DNA of 64,000 bases, taken from DAOTVX01 sp034436015 (GTDB taxonomy: Bacteria > Chloroflexota > Anaerolineae > Anaerolineales > Villigracilaceae). Both the position numbers and the translations under genes were made by a program. The stretch covers positions 62,001-126,000 of the forward strand of contig DAOTWG010000010.1 in NCBI GenBank assembly GCA_034436015.1. The letters run 5' to 3'. Under the pieces are notes generated by a model. The model saw nothing but the letters and a program-made list of their open reading frames with translations. It made no database searches and had not been told where the DNA came from. Below are positions 50,841 through 59,405 of this stretch, in pieces (positions within the stretch are counted from its first letter, which is position 1; each line of letters starts with the position of its first letter).

Positions 50841-51532
50841 AGGCTGTCCTCCTCAATGAGGCCATCGCGCAGGCGGATGATTCGCTGAGTTTGATCGGCA
50901 ATGTTGGCGTCATGGGTGATGATGATGAGCGTTGCGCCGCGTTCCCGATTAAGGGAGAGGAGCAGATTCATGATCTCCTGGCCGACTTTTGAGTCTAGGT
51001 TGCCGGTGGGTTCGTCGGCCATAATCATTGCCGGGTTGTTAACCAGAGCGCGAGCAATGGCAACGCGCTGTTGCTGACCGCCGGAGAGCTCGGTCGGCCG
51101 GTGGTGGATTCGATCGCCCAACCCGACTGCCTCCAGTGCAGCAAGAGCGCGTTCGCGCCGGCCATTTCGTACGCCGGCATAGCGCAACGGTAGCTCTACG
51201 TTGGCCAATGCCGTCGCTCGTCCGAGGAGGTTGAACGACTGGAAGACAAAGCCTACCTTGCGGTTGCGAATCGCCGCCAATTGATCGTCGTTTAATTCGG
51301 AAACCCTCTCGCCGTCCAAGATGTATTCGCCCGAGGTAGGGCGGTCAAGGCATCCGAGCAGGTTCATCAGGGTGGACTTTCCTGAACCGGATGGTCCCAT
51401 AATCGCAACCACCTCTCCCCTCCGAATGGTCAGGGAAACGCCGCGCAACGCCGGCACCTCGACGGAGCCCATCTTGTAAACCTTGGTCAGGTCATGGGTC
51501 TTGATGACAACGTCGTTCGAAGCGCTTGCCAT
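50837..51532 (-). CDS. ABC transporter ATP-binding protein, MacB/LolD type
   Basis: 231 residues. Walker A IMGPSGSGKSTLMNLLG, signature ELSGGQQQRVAIARALVN and Walker B MIMADEPTGNLDSKVG; FQSFNLLGRATALANVELPL holds the Q-loop. This is the MacB/LolD ATPase class, which works with FtsX-like permeases. It is one base pair triplet downstream of the adaptor gene and overlaps the permease by 4 bases, so the three form one operon. Confidence 0.93.
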   Translation of the reverse strand: MASASNDVVIKTHDLTKVYKMGSVEVPALRGVSLTIRRGEVVAIMGPSGSGKSTLMNLLGCLDRPTSGEYILDGERVSELNDDQLAAIRNRKVGFVFQSFNLLGRATALANVELPLRYAGVRNGRRERALAALEAVGLGDRIHHRPTELSGGQQQRVAIARALVNNPAMIMADEPTGNLDSKVGQEIMNLLLSLNRERGATLIIITHDANIADQTQRIIRLRDGLIEEDSL

Positions 51533-51534
51533 GG

Positions 51535-52938
51535 CTAACGCACCTCCATGCGGAAGCCACCTTGATCATTGAATTGAGCCGGAGGGTTTAGGACGATCGT
51601 GTCGCCAGCCTTCACCTCGCCGCGGATAACTTCGCTGACTATGTCCGAAGTCGCGCCTAGGGTAATTTCCACGGGTGTCAGCGCGCCATTACGCAGCGCA
51701 TATACGACGCGCTTTCCCTCTACCAAGCGCACTGCACGATTTGGCACAAGAAGGACATCTTCCAGCGTCTTCGTGATAATGGTCACCGAGGCGGTCATGC
51801 CAGGCTTTACCTGCGAGTCCGCATCTCCCATTTCTACTGTTACGGTGAAGTAGACCGACCCTTGCACACTTTCCCCGGCTTGCGCCACCTCAACGATTTT
51901 CCCGCGATACTCTTTGCTCAGGATAGCATCAAAGGTCAATATCACAGGTTGACCGATATTTACATTGTTGATATCTACTTCTAGCACCTGAACATCCACA
52001 AAAAGGCGAGACAGGTCGTCCAGGCGGAAGGCAAGCATGCCGGCGGACACCTGATCTCCCGGCAGAGGACGGGCAATCGTGACAATGCCGGAAAAAGGTG
52101 CAGTAATGCGCGCAAAGTTGATCGTTGCCTCTAACGCGGCAATACGCGCTTGGGCAGCGCGTATATCGGCCGCATCCGGGCCGTCTTTCAGGCGCTCCCA
52201 TTCCCGTTGTGCGTCTTCAAGTTGGGCTTTTGCCAGGGCGAGTTGCGCCTCGGCCTTGGCAATGTCGATGTCGCTTGGCTTGCCCAAATACCAGTTGAGG
52301 ATGGCAAGCGCGCGGTCGCGCGTTTGCCACGCGGCATAAAGATTGCTGTAGGCCTGTGCTTTGAGAGGATTGTCATCGGGAAGGTGGGCATACTGGTCGT
52401 AGAGTTTTTGAGCTTCGTCCACGCGCTTCATCGCCAGCATATATTGCGCCTCTGCATTCTCGATGGTCTCGGAGCTAGCGCGCTTGCCGGTAACATTGTA
52501 GTAGTTGCGCTCCGCATCCTTCAGCGCTTGCCGAGCGGCAACAAGGTTGACTTGCGCCTGGGCTGCAGGCGTTTTCGAGTGGAGCAAGGCATCCAGGTTG
52601 CGTTGCGCGGCGACCAAGTCGGCCTCGGCCAGAATGATGTTCTGCGGCAGAGAAGTCTTGCTAAGTGTGGCCAGCACCTGGCCGGTGGTCACATAATCGC
52701 CGACATGGGCGTTCACCGCTTCGACCGTGCCGCCGGTTTGCCAGGTTAGCATTGCCGATTGACGCGCGCGGACGGTGCCGGTGGCTCCAATCGTGGCCGT
52801 CAACGTGCCGCGCTCCAGGCGGGTAGTCTGCCAAAGATTGGCCGCGTTTCTTTCTGCCCGCACTCTTAGGAAGAAGTACCCTCCTACCAGTACTGCCAAA
52901 ATAGCCAGTAGGATAGCAAGCGTTTTATAGGTTCTCAC
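51535..52938 (-). CDS. MacA/HlyD-type efflux adaptor
   Basis: The GTG at 52938, after AGAGG, places the membrane anchor (TLAILLAILAVLVGGYFFLRV) at the very N-terminus and gives 467 residues; a GTG at 52971 is the alternative and overlaps the broken gene upstream. The lipoyl/barrel halves flank a long coiled coil (about residues 100-260, LAKAQLEDAQREWERLKDG). VAQAGESVQGSVYFTVTVEM and PNRAVRLVEGKRVVYAL lie in the membrane-proximal barrel. It links the ABC permease to the outer layer or substrate capture. First intact gene of the efflux operon. Confidence 0.88.
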   Translation of the reverse strand: MRTYKTLAILLAILAVLVGGYFFLRVRAERNAANLWQTTRLERGTLTATIGATGTVRARQSAMLTWQTGGTVEAVNAHVGDYVTTGQVLATLSKTSLPQNIILAEADLVAAQRNLDALLHSKTPAAQAQVNLVAARQALKDAERNYYNVTGKRASSETIENAEAQYMLAMKRVDEAQKLYDQYAHLPDDNPLKAQAYSNLYAAWQTRDRALAILNWYLGKPSDIDIAKAEAQLALAKAQLEDAQREWERLKDGPDAADIRAAQARIAALEATINFARITAPFSGIVTIARPLPGDQVSAGMLAFRLDDLSRLFVDVQVLEVDINNVNIGQPVILTFDAILSKEYRGKIVEVAQAGESVQGSVYFTVTVEMGDADSQVKPGMTASVTIITKTLEDVLLVPNRAVRLVEGKRVVYALRNGALTPVEITLGATSDIVSEVIRGEVKAGDTIVLNPPAQFNDQGGFRMEVR

Positions 52939-52963
52939 GGCAACCTCTATGGATTCGATGCGT

Positions 52964-53265
52964 TTATTCACCTGAAGTTACAAGAGTTTGTATTGTACCA
53001 GAGGGGCAGGATTCCATTGCCTTCATTTCACGATAGGCAAGCGTCCAGACGTTCGAAACATACAATTGATACCATCCCTCCAGAACGAGGAAGGGGGCAA
53101 ACAAGATTGTGAAGAAAAAGGGTAAAGCAAGAATGATCCCAATAATCCAACGCAACGGACTGGTTGTAAAAACAGACTCGCGATGCCAAACGCAACCGCG
53201 CCAGGAATGGCGGCACCTAGAACAGCAATACCTTTTGTGATGATTGTCGCTAACAATCGTGACAT
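52964..53265 (-). pseudogene. Small membrane protein gene broken by a 5-base tandem duplication
   Basis: From ATG 53265 the frame reads a hydrophobic N-terminus (ITKGIAVLGAAIPGAVAFG, SLFLQPVR). It then leaves sense at a tandem repeat of CGTTG (CGTTGCGTTG, plus-strand 53148-53157). Removing one copy restores RWIIGIILALPFFFTILFAPF and the C-terminal YQLYVSNVWTLAYREM, ending at 52964, to give 98 residues with two or three membrane segments. It lies just before macA and overlaps its alternate start. The product is an unknown small membrane protein; the gene seems inactivated or the duplicate is an error. Confidence 0.7.
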
Positions 53266-53349
53266 TTACGCCTAGCATGCCCCTTTGGTTCGAGTATCAT
53301 GGTAGCAAGAACAAGAAGCAGGTAGGTAGTTGTTGCAGGAGAGATAACT

Positions 53350-54789
53350 ATGCAGAGGATACCCAGCGGTGAGTTGGCAATTGATCGCAAGAAACGTGTT
53401 CATCTAGCCAGCCAGGGGCTGCGGATACGCCCTCCTGCGGAACGTGTGCGTGATTTTGATGAAGTGATCATTCCCCTCGATGCTGAGCAAGCCCGCCTGG
53501 AGGCCGCGCGTTGTGTACATTGTCCTGATCCGGCCCCCTGCATGCTGGCTTGCCCTGCACATAACGATATTCCTTCCGCCATGTGGCTTATCGAACAAGG
53601 GCGTTTTCTGGAAGCGGCGCAGATATACCGTCAGACGAGCTCATTGCCGGAAATTTGCTCGCGCGTTTGTCCACAAGAGCAGATCTGTCAGGGATCGTGT
53701 TCCTCGAGCAAAGCAGCAGTGTCTGTATTATGCGGCGCGCTGGAGGCGTTCGTGACGGCATACGAACGTGAGGTACGAGGGGCAAGTATCCCGGTCGGGC
53801 AACCAACGGGGAAGCGCGTGGCGATTGTAGGCGCTGGGCCGGCCGGCTTAGGTTGTGCCGAGCAATTGATTCAGCGCGGCCACGAGGTGACAATTTTTGA
53901 TTCTAAGCCCGCTCCCGGCGGTTTGCTCGTGTATGGGATTCCGAATTTCAAACTACCTCGTCCGATCTTCTTCAGCCGCTGGGCAGACTTCGAGAAAGCG
54001 GGAGTGCGCTTCGTGGGGAGCACCACAATTGGGAAAGATAAGACAATAGACGATTTGTTCCGCGAGGGCTTCGATGCTGTCTTCGTTGGGGTTGGGGCCG
54101 GCGTGAATGCTGCTTTGAACGTTCCGGGAGAGGACCTGCCCGGCGTGTATGACGCGACCGATTTCTTGATGCGCGCCAATGCGGATCCCAGCCTGTTGCC
54201 CGAGGATAAACGGGAACCTATCCGCGTAGGCAAGAAAGTGATCGTGATTGGCGGTGGCGATACTGCCTCTGACTGCCTGCGGACGGCAATACGGCTGGGT
54301 GCAGAGGAAGTCATCTGCTTGTATCGGCGCAGCGAGAAGGAAATGCCTGGCAATAAAAAGGATCGCCAGATGGCAAAGGAGGAGGGGGCGCAATTCCGTT
54401 TCTTGGTCCAACCGGTGCGTTTTATTGCAGGGGAGGACGGTCGTCTCGCAGCGGTTGAATGCATCGAGATGCAACTTGGCGATCCGGATGCCAGCGGCAG
54501 GCGCAAACCGATTCCCGTGGAGGGATCCAATTTTTCCATCGCGGCCGATATGGCCATCAAGGCAGTTGGATACTGGCCTGATCCCTTGATCGGCGAGACT
54601 ACACCCGGCTTAGAAACACACGATTGGGGCCTGATAACCCTTGTAGACAAGGAGAGTGGGGCCACAACGCGTCCCGGCGTGTTTGCGGGCGGCGATGCGG
54701 TCACCGGGCCAGATTTGGTGGTGACGGCGATGGTTGCCGGTCGAAAAGCAGCCGCGGCAATAGATGCTTATCTGCGAACGAAAAAATAG
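53350..54789 (+). CDS. gltD: FAD/NAD(P)-dependent oxidoreductase, glutamate synthase small subunit-like
   Basis: 479 residues. The N-terminal iron-sulfur domain has CVHCPDPAPCMLACPAHNDIP and CSRVCPQEQICQGSC. The first dinucleotide fold is VAIVGAGPAGLGCAEQLIQRG near 158-178, the second VIVIGGGDTASDCLRTAIRLG near 298. GVFAGGDAVTGPDLVVTAMVAGRKAA closes the FAD site. This is the GltD/sulfide dehydrogenase-like group. No gltB large subunit is nearby, so its partner and reaction (NADPH to ferredoxin or glutamate synthase) are open. A good ribosome site (CAGGAGAG) precedes the ATG. Confidence 0.87.
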   Translation: MQRIPSGELAIDRKKRVHLASQGLRIRPPAERVRDFDEVIIPLDAEQARLEAARCVHCPDPAPCMLACPAHNDIPSAMWLIEQGRFLEAAQIYRQTSSLPEICSRVCPQEQICQGSCSSSKAAVSVLCGALEAFVTAYEREVRGASIPVGQPTGKRVAIVGAGPAGLGCAEQLIQRGHEVTIFDSKPAPGGLLVYGIPNFKLPRPIFFSRWADFEKAGVRFVGSTTIGKDKTIDDLFREGFDAVFVGVGAGVNAALNVPGEDLPGVYDATDFLMRANADPSLLPEDKREPIRVGKKVIVIGGGDTASDCLRTAIRLGAEEVICLYRRSEKEMPGNKKDRQMAKEEGAQFRFLVQPVRFIAGEDGRLAAVECIEMQLGDPDASGRRKPIPVEGSNFSIAADMAIKAVGYWPDPLIGETTPGLETHDWGLITLVDKESGATTRPGVFAGGDAVTGPDLVVTAMVAGRKAAAAIDAYLRTKK

Positions 54790-54825
54790 ACGGCTTTCTT
54801 AAACAGCAGCAGAGGCGCCCCGTTG

Positions 54826-55473
54826 TTACTTCCAGCCGTATTCACCACGCAGGGGAACAAAAGCCACGGAGATGCTTCTTTCCTGACGGAAGCGCTCGCC
54901 GCGGCGTTTCCAGAGTTGTAGTTCCTGAAAACCACGTCCACCGATGGGAATCACCAGACGGCCACCATCTGCTAATTGCTCTAGAAGAGGCCGTGGAACG
55001 TCCGGCGCCGCGGCAGCGACGAGAATCCCATCATAGGGCGCGGCAACAGGCCATCCCAGCGAACCATCCCCGATATGTACATGGACATTCGCTAGCCCCA
55101 ATTCTGTTAGAATACACTGCGCCCCTTCTGCCAGTTCCGGAATGATTTCTACCGTATGGACTTCTGCAGCCAGCTTACCCAAGATGGCCGCTTGATATCC
55201 CGAACCGGTACCGATTTCCAGCACGCGTTCATCGCCTTGCAGAGCCAAAAGCTCCGTCATCAACGCTACAATATAGGGCTGAGAAATGGTTTGCCCATGT
55301 CCGATCGGCAAGGGACCGTCACTATAAGCCCAGGACTGTTCCTCGGGAGGCAGGAAACGGTGACGAGGGACTTCCTCCATGGCCCACAAGACACGCGCGT
55401 CGCGCACGCCTCGCGCGGCGATCTGTTCTGCCACCATCCGTTTGCGAGCGAGGAGGTATTCATCCATGTACAT
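54826..55473 (-). CDS. pcm: Protein-L-isoaspartate O-methyltransferase
   Basis: The ATG at 55473 gives 215 residues; TTG at 55485 has no better ribosome site. MVAEQIAARGVRDARVLWAME, PIGHGQTISQPYIVALMTELL and the SAM motif VLEIGTGSGYQAAILGKLA are classic. DGSLGWPVAAPYDGILVAAAAPDVPR follows. It methylates L-isoaspartyl residues in damaged proteins so that they can be repaired. It is convergent with gltD and divergent from the histidine kinase. Confidence 0.93.
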   Translation of the reverse strand: MYMDEYLLARKRMVAEQIAARGVRDARVLWAMEEVPRHRFLPPEEQSWAYSDGPLPIGHGQTISQPYIVALMTELLALQGDERVLEIGTGSGYQAAILGKLAAEVHTVEIIPELAEGAQCILTELGLANVHVHIGDGSLGWPVAAPYDGILVAAAAPDVPRPLLEQLADGGRLVIPIGGRGFQELQLWKRRGERFRQERSISVAFVPLRGEYGWK

Positions 55474-55617
55474 TACCGCCGGCAAAAGTGTGCATGTATA
55501 GTCTACTCCAAAATTTGTCTCTGTGCGTCGCGTTTCTAGGACTCGAGAATCATAACAATTTCATAACATTTCCTCTTTGCTCTTGCAATTTCAATGGAGT
55601 TGTGTAAAAATATAGTT

Positions 55618-55660
55618 GCCCGGCGTTGGGTGCCCCCCTCACCCAGCGCCGGGCGTTTTT
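55618..55660 (+). terminator. Strong intrinsic terminator upstream of the histidine kinase promoter
   Basis: 15-base arms (55618-55632 and 55640-55654) pair with only one G-U wobble; the loop is CCCCCCT and the hairpin is followed by GTTTTT. The direction is plus, yet no plus-strand gene precedes it, since pcm runs the other way. It probably protects the kinase promoter from upstream transcription or ends a short RNA from the 55486-55617 interval. Confidence 0.75.
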
Positions 55661-55686
55661 ATAAGGCGCTGGAGCGCCAGTATAAT
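55658..55686 (+). promoter_or_regulatory. Histidine kinase promoter with inverted repeat in the spacer
   Basis: TTTATA at 55658-55663 and a perfect TATAAT at 55681-55686 with 17-base spacing. Within the spacer, at 55665-55678, lies GGCGCTGGAGCGCC, a 6-bp-arm inverted repeat that is a candidate operator. The ATG at 55716 follows with GGAG at 55700-55703. Confidence 0.6.
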
Positions 55687-55715
55687 CAGAGCAGAGAAAG
55701 CGGAGAACAACGACC

Positions 55716-58700
55716 ATGTCGTCTCAGCCCATGATGAATATTCGGTACCTGGAACAAGATCTGCGCGAGAGCGAACGAAAATTCCATGCGCTAGCAGAGG
55801 CCTCTAGTGCAGCCGTTTTTCTTTATGAGGGGACGCGCTTGTGTTATGTCAATCCAGCCGCGAGTGTTTTGACCGGCTATGCGGCGGCCGAATTGTTGCA
55901 GATGAATTTCTACGATCTCGCGCCGCAGGACGAGCGGAAGCGACTACGCTCCTGGGGAATGCGCATACAGCGCGGGGTAGATGAACCCCAGAAGCAGACG
56001 TTTACCCTTCTTACAAAGACAGGGGAGAAACGCCGGGTGAGTTGGACTGCCACGCGAATCGAACATAAAGGCAAGCCCGCTGGGCTCGGCATACTTGTAG
56101 ATGTTACACCAATAGAATACGCTCGGCGTTTCGAAATGACCGTTCATCGCCTGCTTGAGTCAGTCTGGAAAGCGACAGACGAGAAGGAACTGTGCGCCGC
56201 GCTCCACGAAGTTTTGCGGAGCGCAATGCCGGTGGAAAATCTCTATGTGATTCTTGGCGACTCATCGCTTGACCAACTCAATTGCTTTTATCAAGCGGGA
56301 AGCGCAGATCTGGGGGCGGAGGCAAAGGATACCTTGCGCGATATGGTCAAGCAGGTCCTAAAGTCCGGAAGAACGCAGGACTACCTCCCTGGGTCCTGGC
56401 AGAAAGATCGGGAACAGGGGCAAATCAAAGACACGCCGCCGCAACACCTCCATTGGCTGATCGCTCCCATGACGAGCAAGGATGTGGTTATTGGCGTACT
56501 GGCAGTATGTGCGCTTGATCCTTATACGGAGCGGGACCACCGTTTCTTGGAATCGGTTGCATCGATTAGCGCAGCGGCTTTAAGCTTGTTCTCTCGCGCG
56601 CCTCGGTTGGCATCTGACCAACATGCCAACAATTTCACCGTTTTCTATGAGATCGCGCGTGATCTGACGTTGCAACGCAGTCGCGCTTGTCTGCTAAGTG
56701 TCATTGTTGACCATGTCATGAAGTTAACAAATCCAAGCGGTTGTGCGCTTTACTTATGTGATGAGATTCAAGGAGAACTGGAGGCTGTCGAAACCAAAGG
56801 CGCATGGAACCTGAGGGGAGAGCAAGTAAAGATAGGCGCTGACCTGGTTGGCAGAGCCGCGGAGGCTCGCCAGGTGGTCATGGCGGAGAATTACCGCCCC
56901 GCTTGCCTGCCCGAGACAGAACCATCCGCAGACTTCGCGGTAGCCGTGCCGCTCATTTTTAGCAATGTACTGGAAGGGGTTTTGCTCGTTTATGGTTGGG
57001 GAAAAGATGGTTATCATCATTGCAGTCAAGAGGGCATACAACTTTTGAAATTTTTCGCGGATATTTCCGCTATTGCTCTAAACAACGCCTCTCTGTTCGA
57101 CGAAACACGGCAGCGGCTGGTTGAAATAGAAGTTCTCTATCAGGCCAGTCTGGCGGCCACGCAGATTCATAGCGTCAAGGCTGTGGCTCAACGTATCGCC
57201 GAGACGTTGGAGCGGCTCATGGGCTGGCAAGTCTCCCTATGGCTACTCGACTCGGAACGACAACGCCCCTCCTTGCTTGCTTATGGCAGCAGTCATCTGC
57301 CCCCCGAAAAACGCAAGGAACAACAGGAGCGTCTCGATATGGGCATCATAGGGTGGGTTTGTCGCACCGGGCAAACGGTGCGCGCCAATGACGTGCGTTC
57401 CGATCCGCGCTATGTAGAGGGAGATTCGACAACTCGTTCTGAGCTGTGTGTGCCCTTGAAGGTGGGAGGACGCGTGATCGGTTGCATTAACATGGAAAGC
57501 CCTCACGAGAACGCCTTTGGCGAGCATGATGAGCGGTTGCTGACTACGCTGGCGAATCAGGCTGCGATTGCCATAGAAAATGCGCGCCTTTTCGAGGAGA
57601 CTCGCCGACGCGCGGCACGTCAGTCCGCGCTCAATGAAATCATTATGGCCGCCGCGCGTGTGGGCACAGATTTGGACGCTTTTCTCCATACCGCCCTTGA
57701 TCGTATATTGCAGGCGTTGGGCCTGGACATGGGTGCGCTCTGGCTAATGCCTCATGAGCATCGGCCTCATCATGTAGCCATGAGAGGTATTCCCGCTTCT
57801 CTGGATACGAAAATGATCCATTTGCAGACGATCGGCGAGGCAGATTTGTCACATGTAACGGTGGTACAGGATTGGAGCAAGGAAACCGGGCCTCTGGCCG
57901 ACTTGCTGACGTCGCTGGGCATTTTCTCTTCCCTGGCGATTCCTCTCTATCTCGAAGACCGTTGTGTTGGCGGCCTGGCCGTAGCTGCTCCTGCTCCTCG
58001 ACGTTGGACCGAGGAAGACATTGAGCTGGCCAGGATTGTAGGGCAGGAGATCGGCGGAACAGCCGAACGAATGCGGCTTTTCGAGGAGACGCGCACTCGC
58101 TTGCAGGAGCTAGAGACGATCAATCGGGTATCCATGTCACTGCGCCTCGCGCATTCCTTGAACGAAATGTTATCTCACTTGCTGGAGGAAGCCACGCGGG
58201 CCTTGCGTGCGCAGGCCGGCGGAGTTTGGTTGTATGACGAACGTGAAGGCAGATTACGTTTGGCGATTGGCCACAATTGGGTGGCGCATCTGGCCCGCGC
58301 GGAGGTGAAACGGGAAGACGGAATCGCCCGTACGGTCTTTGCGAGCGGAGATATTTACTTTTCGCGCAATGTGGCTACAGATCCAATGCTTTCCTGGCCG
58401 GCGCGTGAAGTGGTTCCGCCGGATTGGGGTGCTCTTTATGTGCCTATTTGCACCGATCAGAAGACAATTGGCGTCTTGATGGTTGCTGACCGCTTGCCGC
58501 GAGAGTTCTCGGTAAACGATGCGCGTTTGACGGCGACTCTGGCGGAAATGGCAGGGAATGCCATTCAGCGCATGATCCTGTATGAGCAGACTCAACGCCA
58601 CGCTGTGGAACTGGAGCAACGCGTTGCCGAGCGCACGGCTGCGCTACAACAAGCCTTGCAGCGAGCTCAGGAAGTAGATCGGTTGAAATCTGAGTTCATC

Positions 58701-59405
58701 GCCAATATCAATCATGAACTGCGAACGCCGCTTACCAATCTTGTTTTGTATTACCAGATGTTGCGCGCACAGCCAAATGTTCAGACAGAAGAACGTCTGG
58801 ATGTAATTGGGCGTGAACTAGAACGTTTGCGCAGGCTGATTGAGGATTTGTTGAGTCTCTCGCGCCTGGAGGCCGGTCGGGTTCCCTTTTCCCTCTCGCT
58901 TCAAAATTTGAACGAAGTGTTGCGCGTCCTTGTGGAGGATCGCCGTTCTTTAGCCGAGGAACGCAACTTAGAACTCCGGGTCGAACTGGAGGAAGACCTA
59001 CCTTTGGCCCTGTTCGATCGTCAGATGATCAGTCAAGCCTTTTCAAACTTGCTGACCAATGCGCTGAACTATACTCCCCCTCATGGGCAGGTACGGGTGC
59101 GTACTATGCTCGGTCAATTCAGCGGTGAGACATATGTGGGATTGAGCGTTCAGGATACTGGCCCCGGCGTTGACGCGGAGGACTTGCCACATATCTTTGA
59201 GCGGTTTTATCGCGGTCGTGTAGGGCGCGAGTCCAGTGCGTCGGGCACGGGCTTAGGTCTTGCGATTGTCAAACAAGTTGTCGAATACCACAAGGGGAAA
59301 ATCGAGGTCGCGAACGGCTTGCTGGACGGTCGTGGCGCCTCTTTCACCATTTGGCTGCCTGTTGGTGATCACTCAACGGCCTCTCCAACGCAGGCACGCT
59401 CTTAG
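55716..59405 (+). CDS. Soluble multi-GAF sensor histidine kinase
   Basis: 1229 residues and no membrane segment. Domain order: PAS (about 20-135, VFLYEGTRLCYVNPAASVLTG), five GAF-type domains (about 150-300, 305-465, 470-635, 640-795, 800-965), a coiled linker (ELEQRVAERTAALQQALQRA), HisKA with the phospho-acceptor H1000 in NINHELRTPL, and HATPase (N-box SNLLTNALNYTP, G1 QDTGPGVDAEDLPHIFERFY, G2 GTGLGLAIVKQVV). It senses soluble ligands or redox state in the cytoplasm. No response regulator is next to it, so it is an orphan kinase. The stop codon overlaps the convergent GT2 gene by 33 bases. Confidence 0.93.
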   Translation: MSSQPMMNIRYLEQDLRESERKFHALAEASSAAVFLYEGTRLCYVNPAASVLTGYAAAELLQMNFYDLAPQDERKRLRSWGMRIQRGVDEPQKQTFTLLTKTGEKRRVSWTATRIEHKGKPAGLGILVDVTPIEYARRFEMTVHRLLESVWKATDEKELCAALHEVLRSAMPVENLYVILGDSSLDQLNCFYQAGSADLGAEAKDTLRDMVKQVLKSGRTQDYLPGSWQKDREQGQIKDTPPQHLHWLIAPMTSKDVVIGVLAVCALDPYTERDHRFLESVASISAAALSLFSRAPRLASDQHANNFTVFYEIARDLTLQRSRACLLSVIVDHVMKLTNPSGCALYLCDEIQGELEAVETKGAWNLRGEQVKIGADLVGRAAEARQVVMAENYRPACLPETEPSADFAVAVPLIFSNVLEGVLLVYGWGKDGYHHCSQEGIQLLKFFADISAIALNNASLFDETRQRLVEIEVLYQASLAATQIHSVKAVAQRIAETLERLMGWQVSLWLLDSERQRPSLLAYGSSHLPPEKRKEQQERLDMGIIGWVCRTGQTVRANDVRSDPRYVEGDSTTRSELCVPLKVGGRVIGCINMESPHENAFGEHDERLLTTLANQAAIAIENARLFEETRRRAARQSALNEIIMAAARVGTDLDAFLHTALDRILQALGLDMGALWLMPHEHRPHHVAMRGIPASLDTKMIHLQTIGEADLSHVTVVQDWSKETGPLADLLTSLGIFSSLAIPLYLEDRCVGGLAVAAPAPRRWTEEDIELARIVGQEIGGTAERMRLFEETRTRLQELETINRVSMSLRLAHSLNEMLSHLLEEATRALRAQAGGVWLYDEREGRLRLAIGHNWVAHLARAEVKREDGIARTVFASGDIYFSRNVATDPMLSWPAREVVPPDWGALYVPICTDQKTIGVLMVADRLPREFSVNDARLTATLAEMAGNAIQRMILYEQTQRHAVELEQRVAERTAALQQALQRAQEVDRLKSEFIANINHELRTPLTNLVLYYQMLRAQPNVQTEERLDVIGRELERLRRLIEDLLSLSRLEAGRVPFSLSLQNLNEVLRVLVEDRRSLAEERNLELRVELEEDLPLALFDRQMISQAFSNLLTNALNYTPPHGQVRVRTMLGQFSGETYVGLSVQDTGPGVDAEDLPHIFERFYRGRVGRESSASGTGLGLAIVKQVVEYHKGKIEVANGLLDGRGASFTIWLPVGDHSTASPTQARS

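Noticed and set aside
53871..54704. 277-residue minus-strand open frame
   Set aside because: Antisense to the GltD-like gene, with a Ser/Pro-rich shadow composition.
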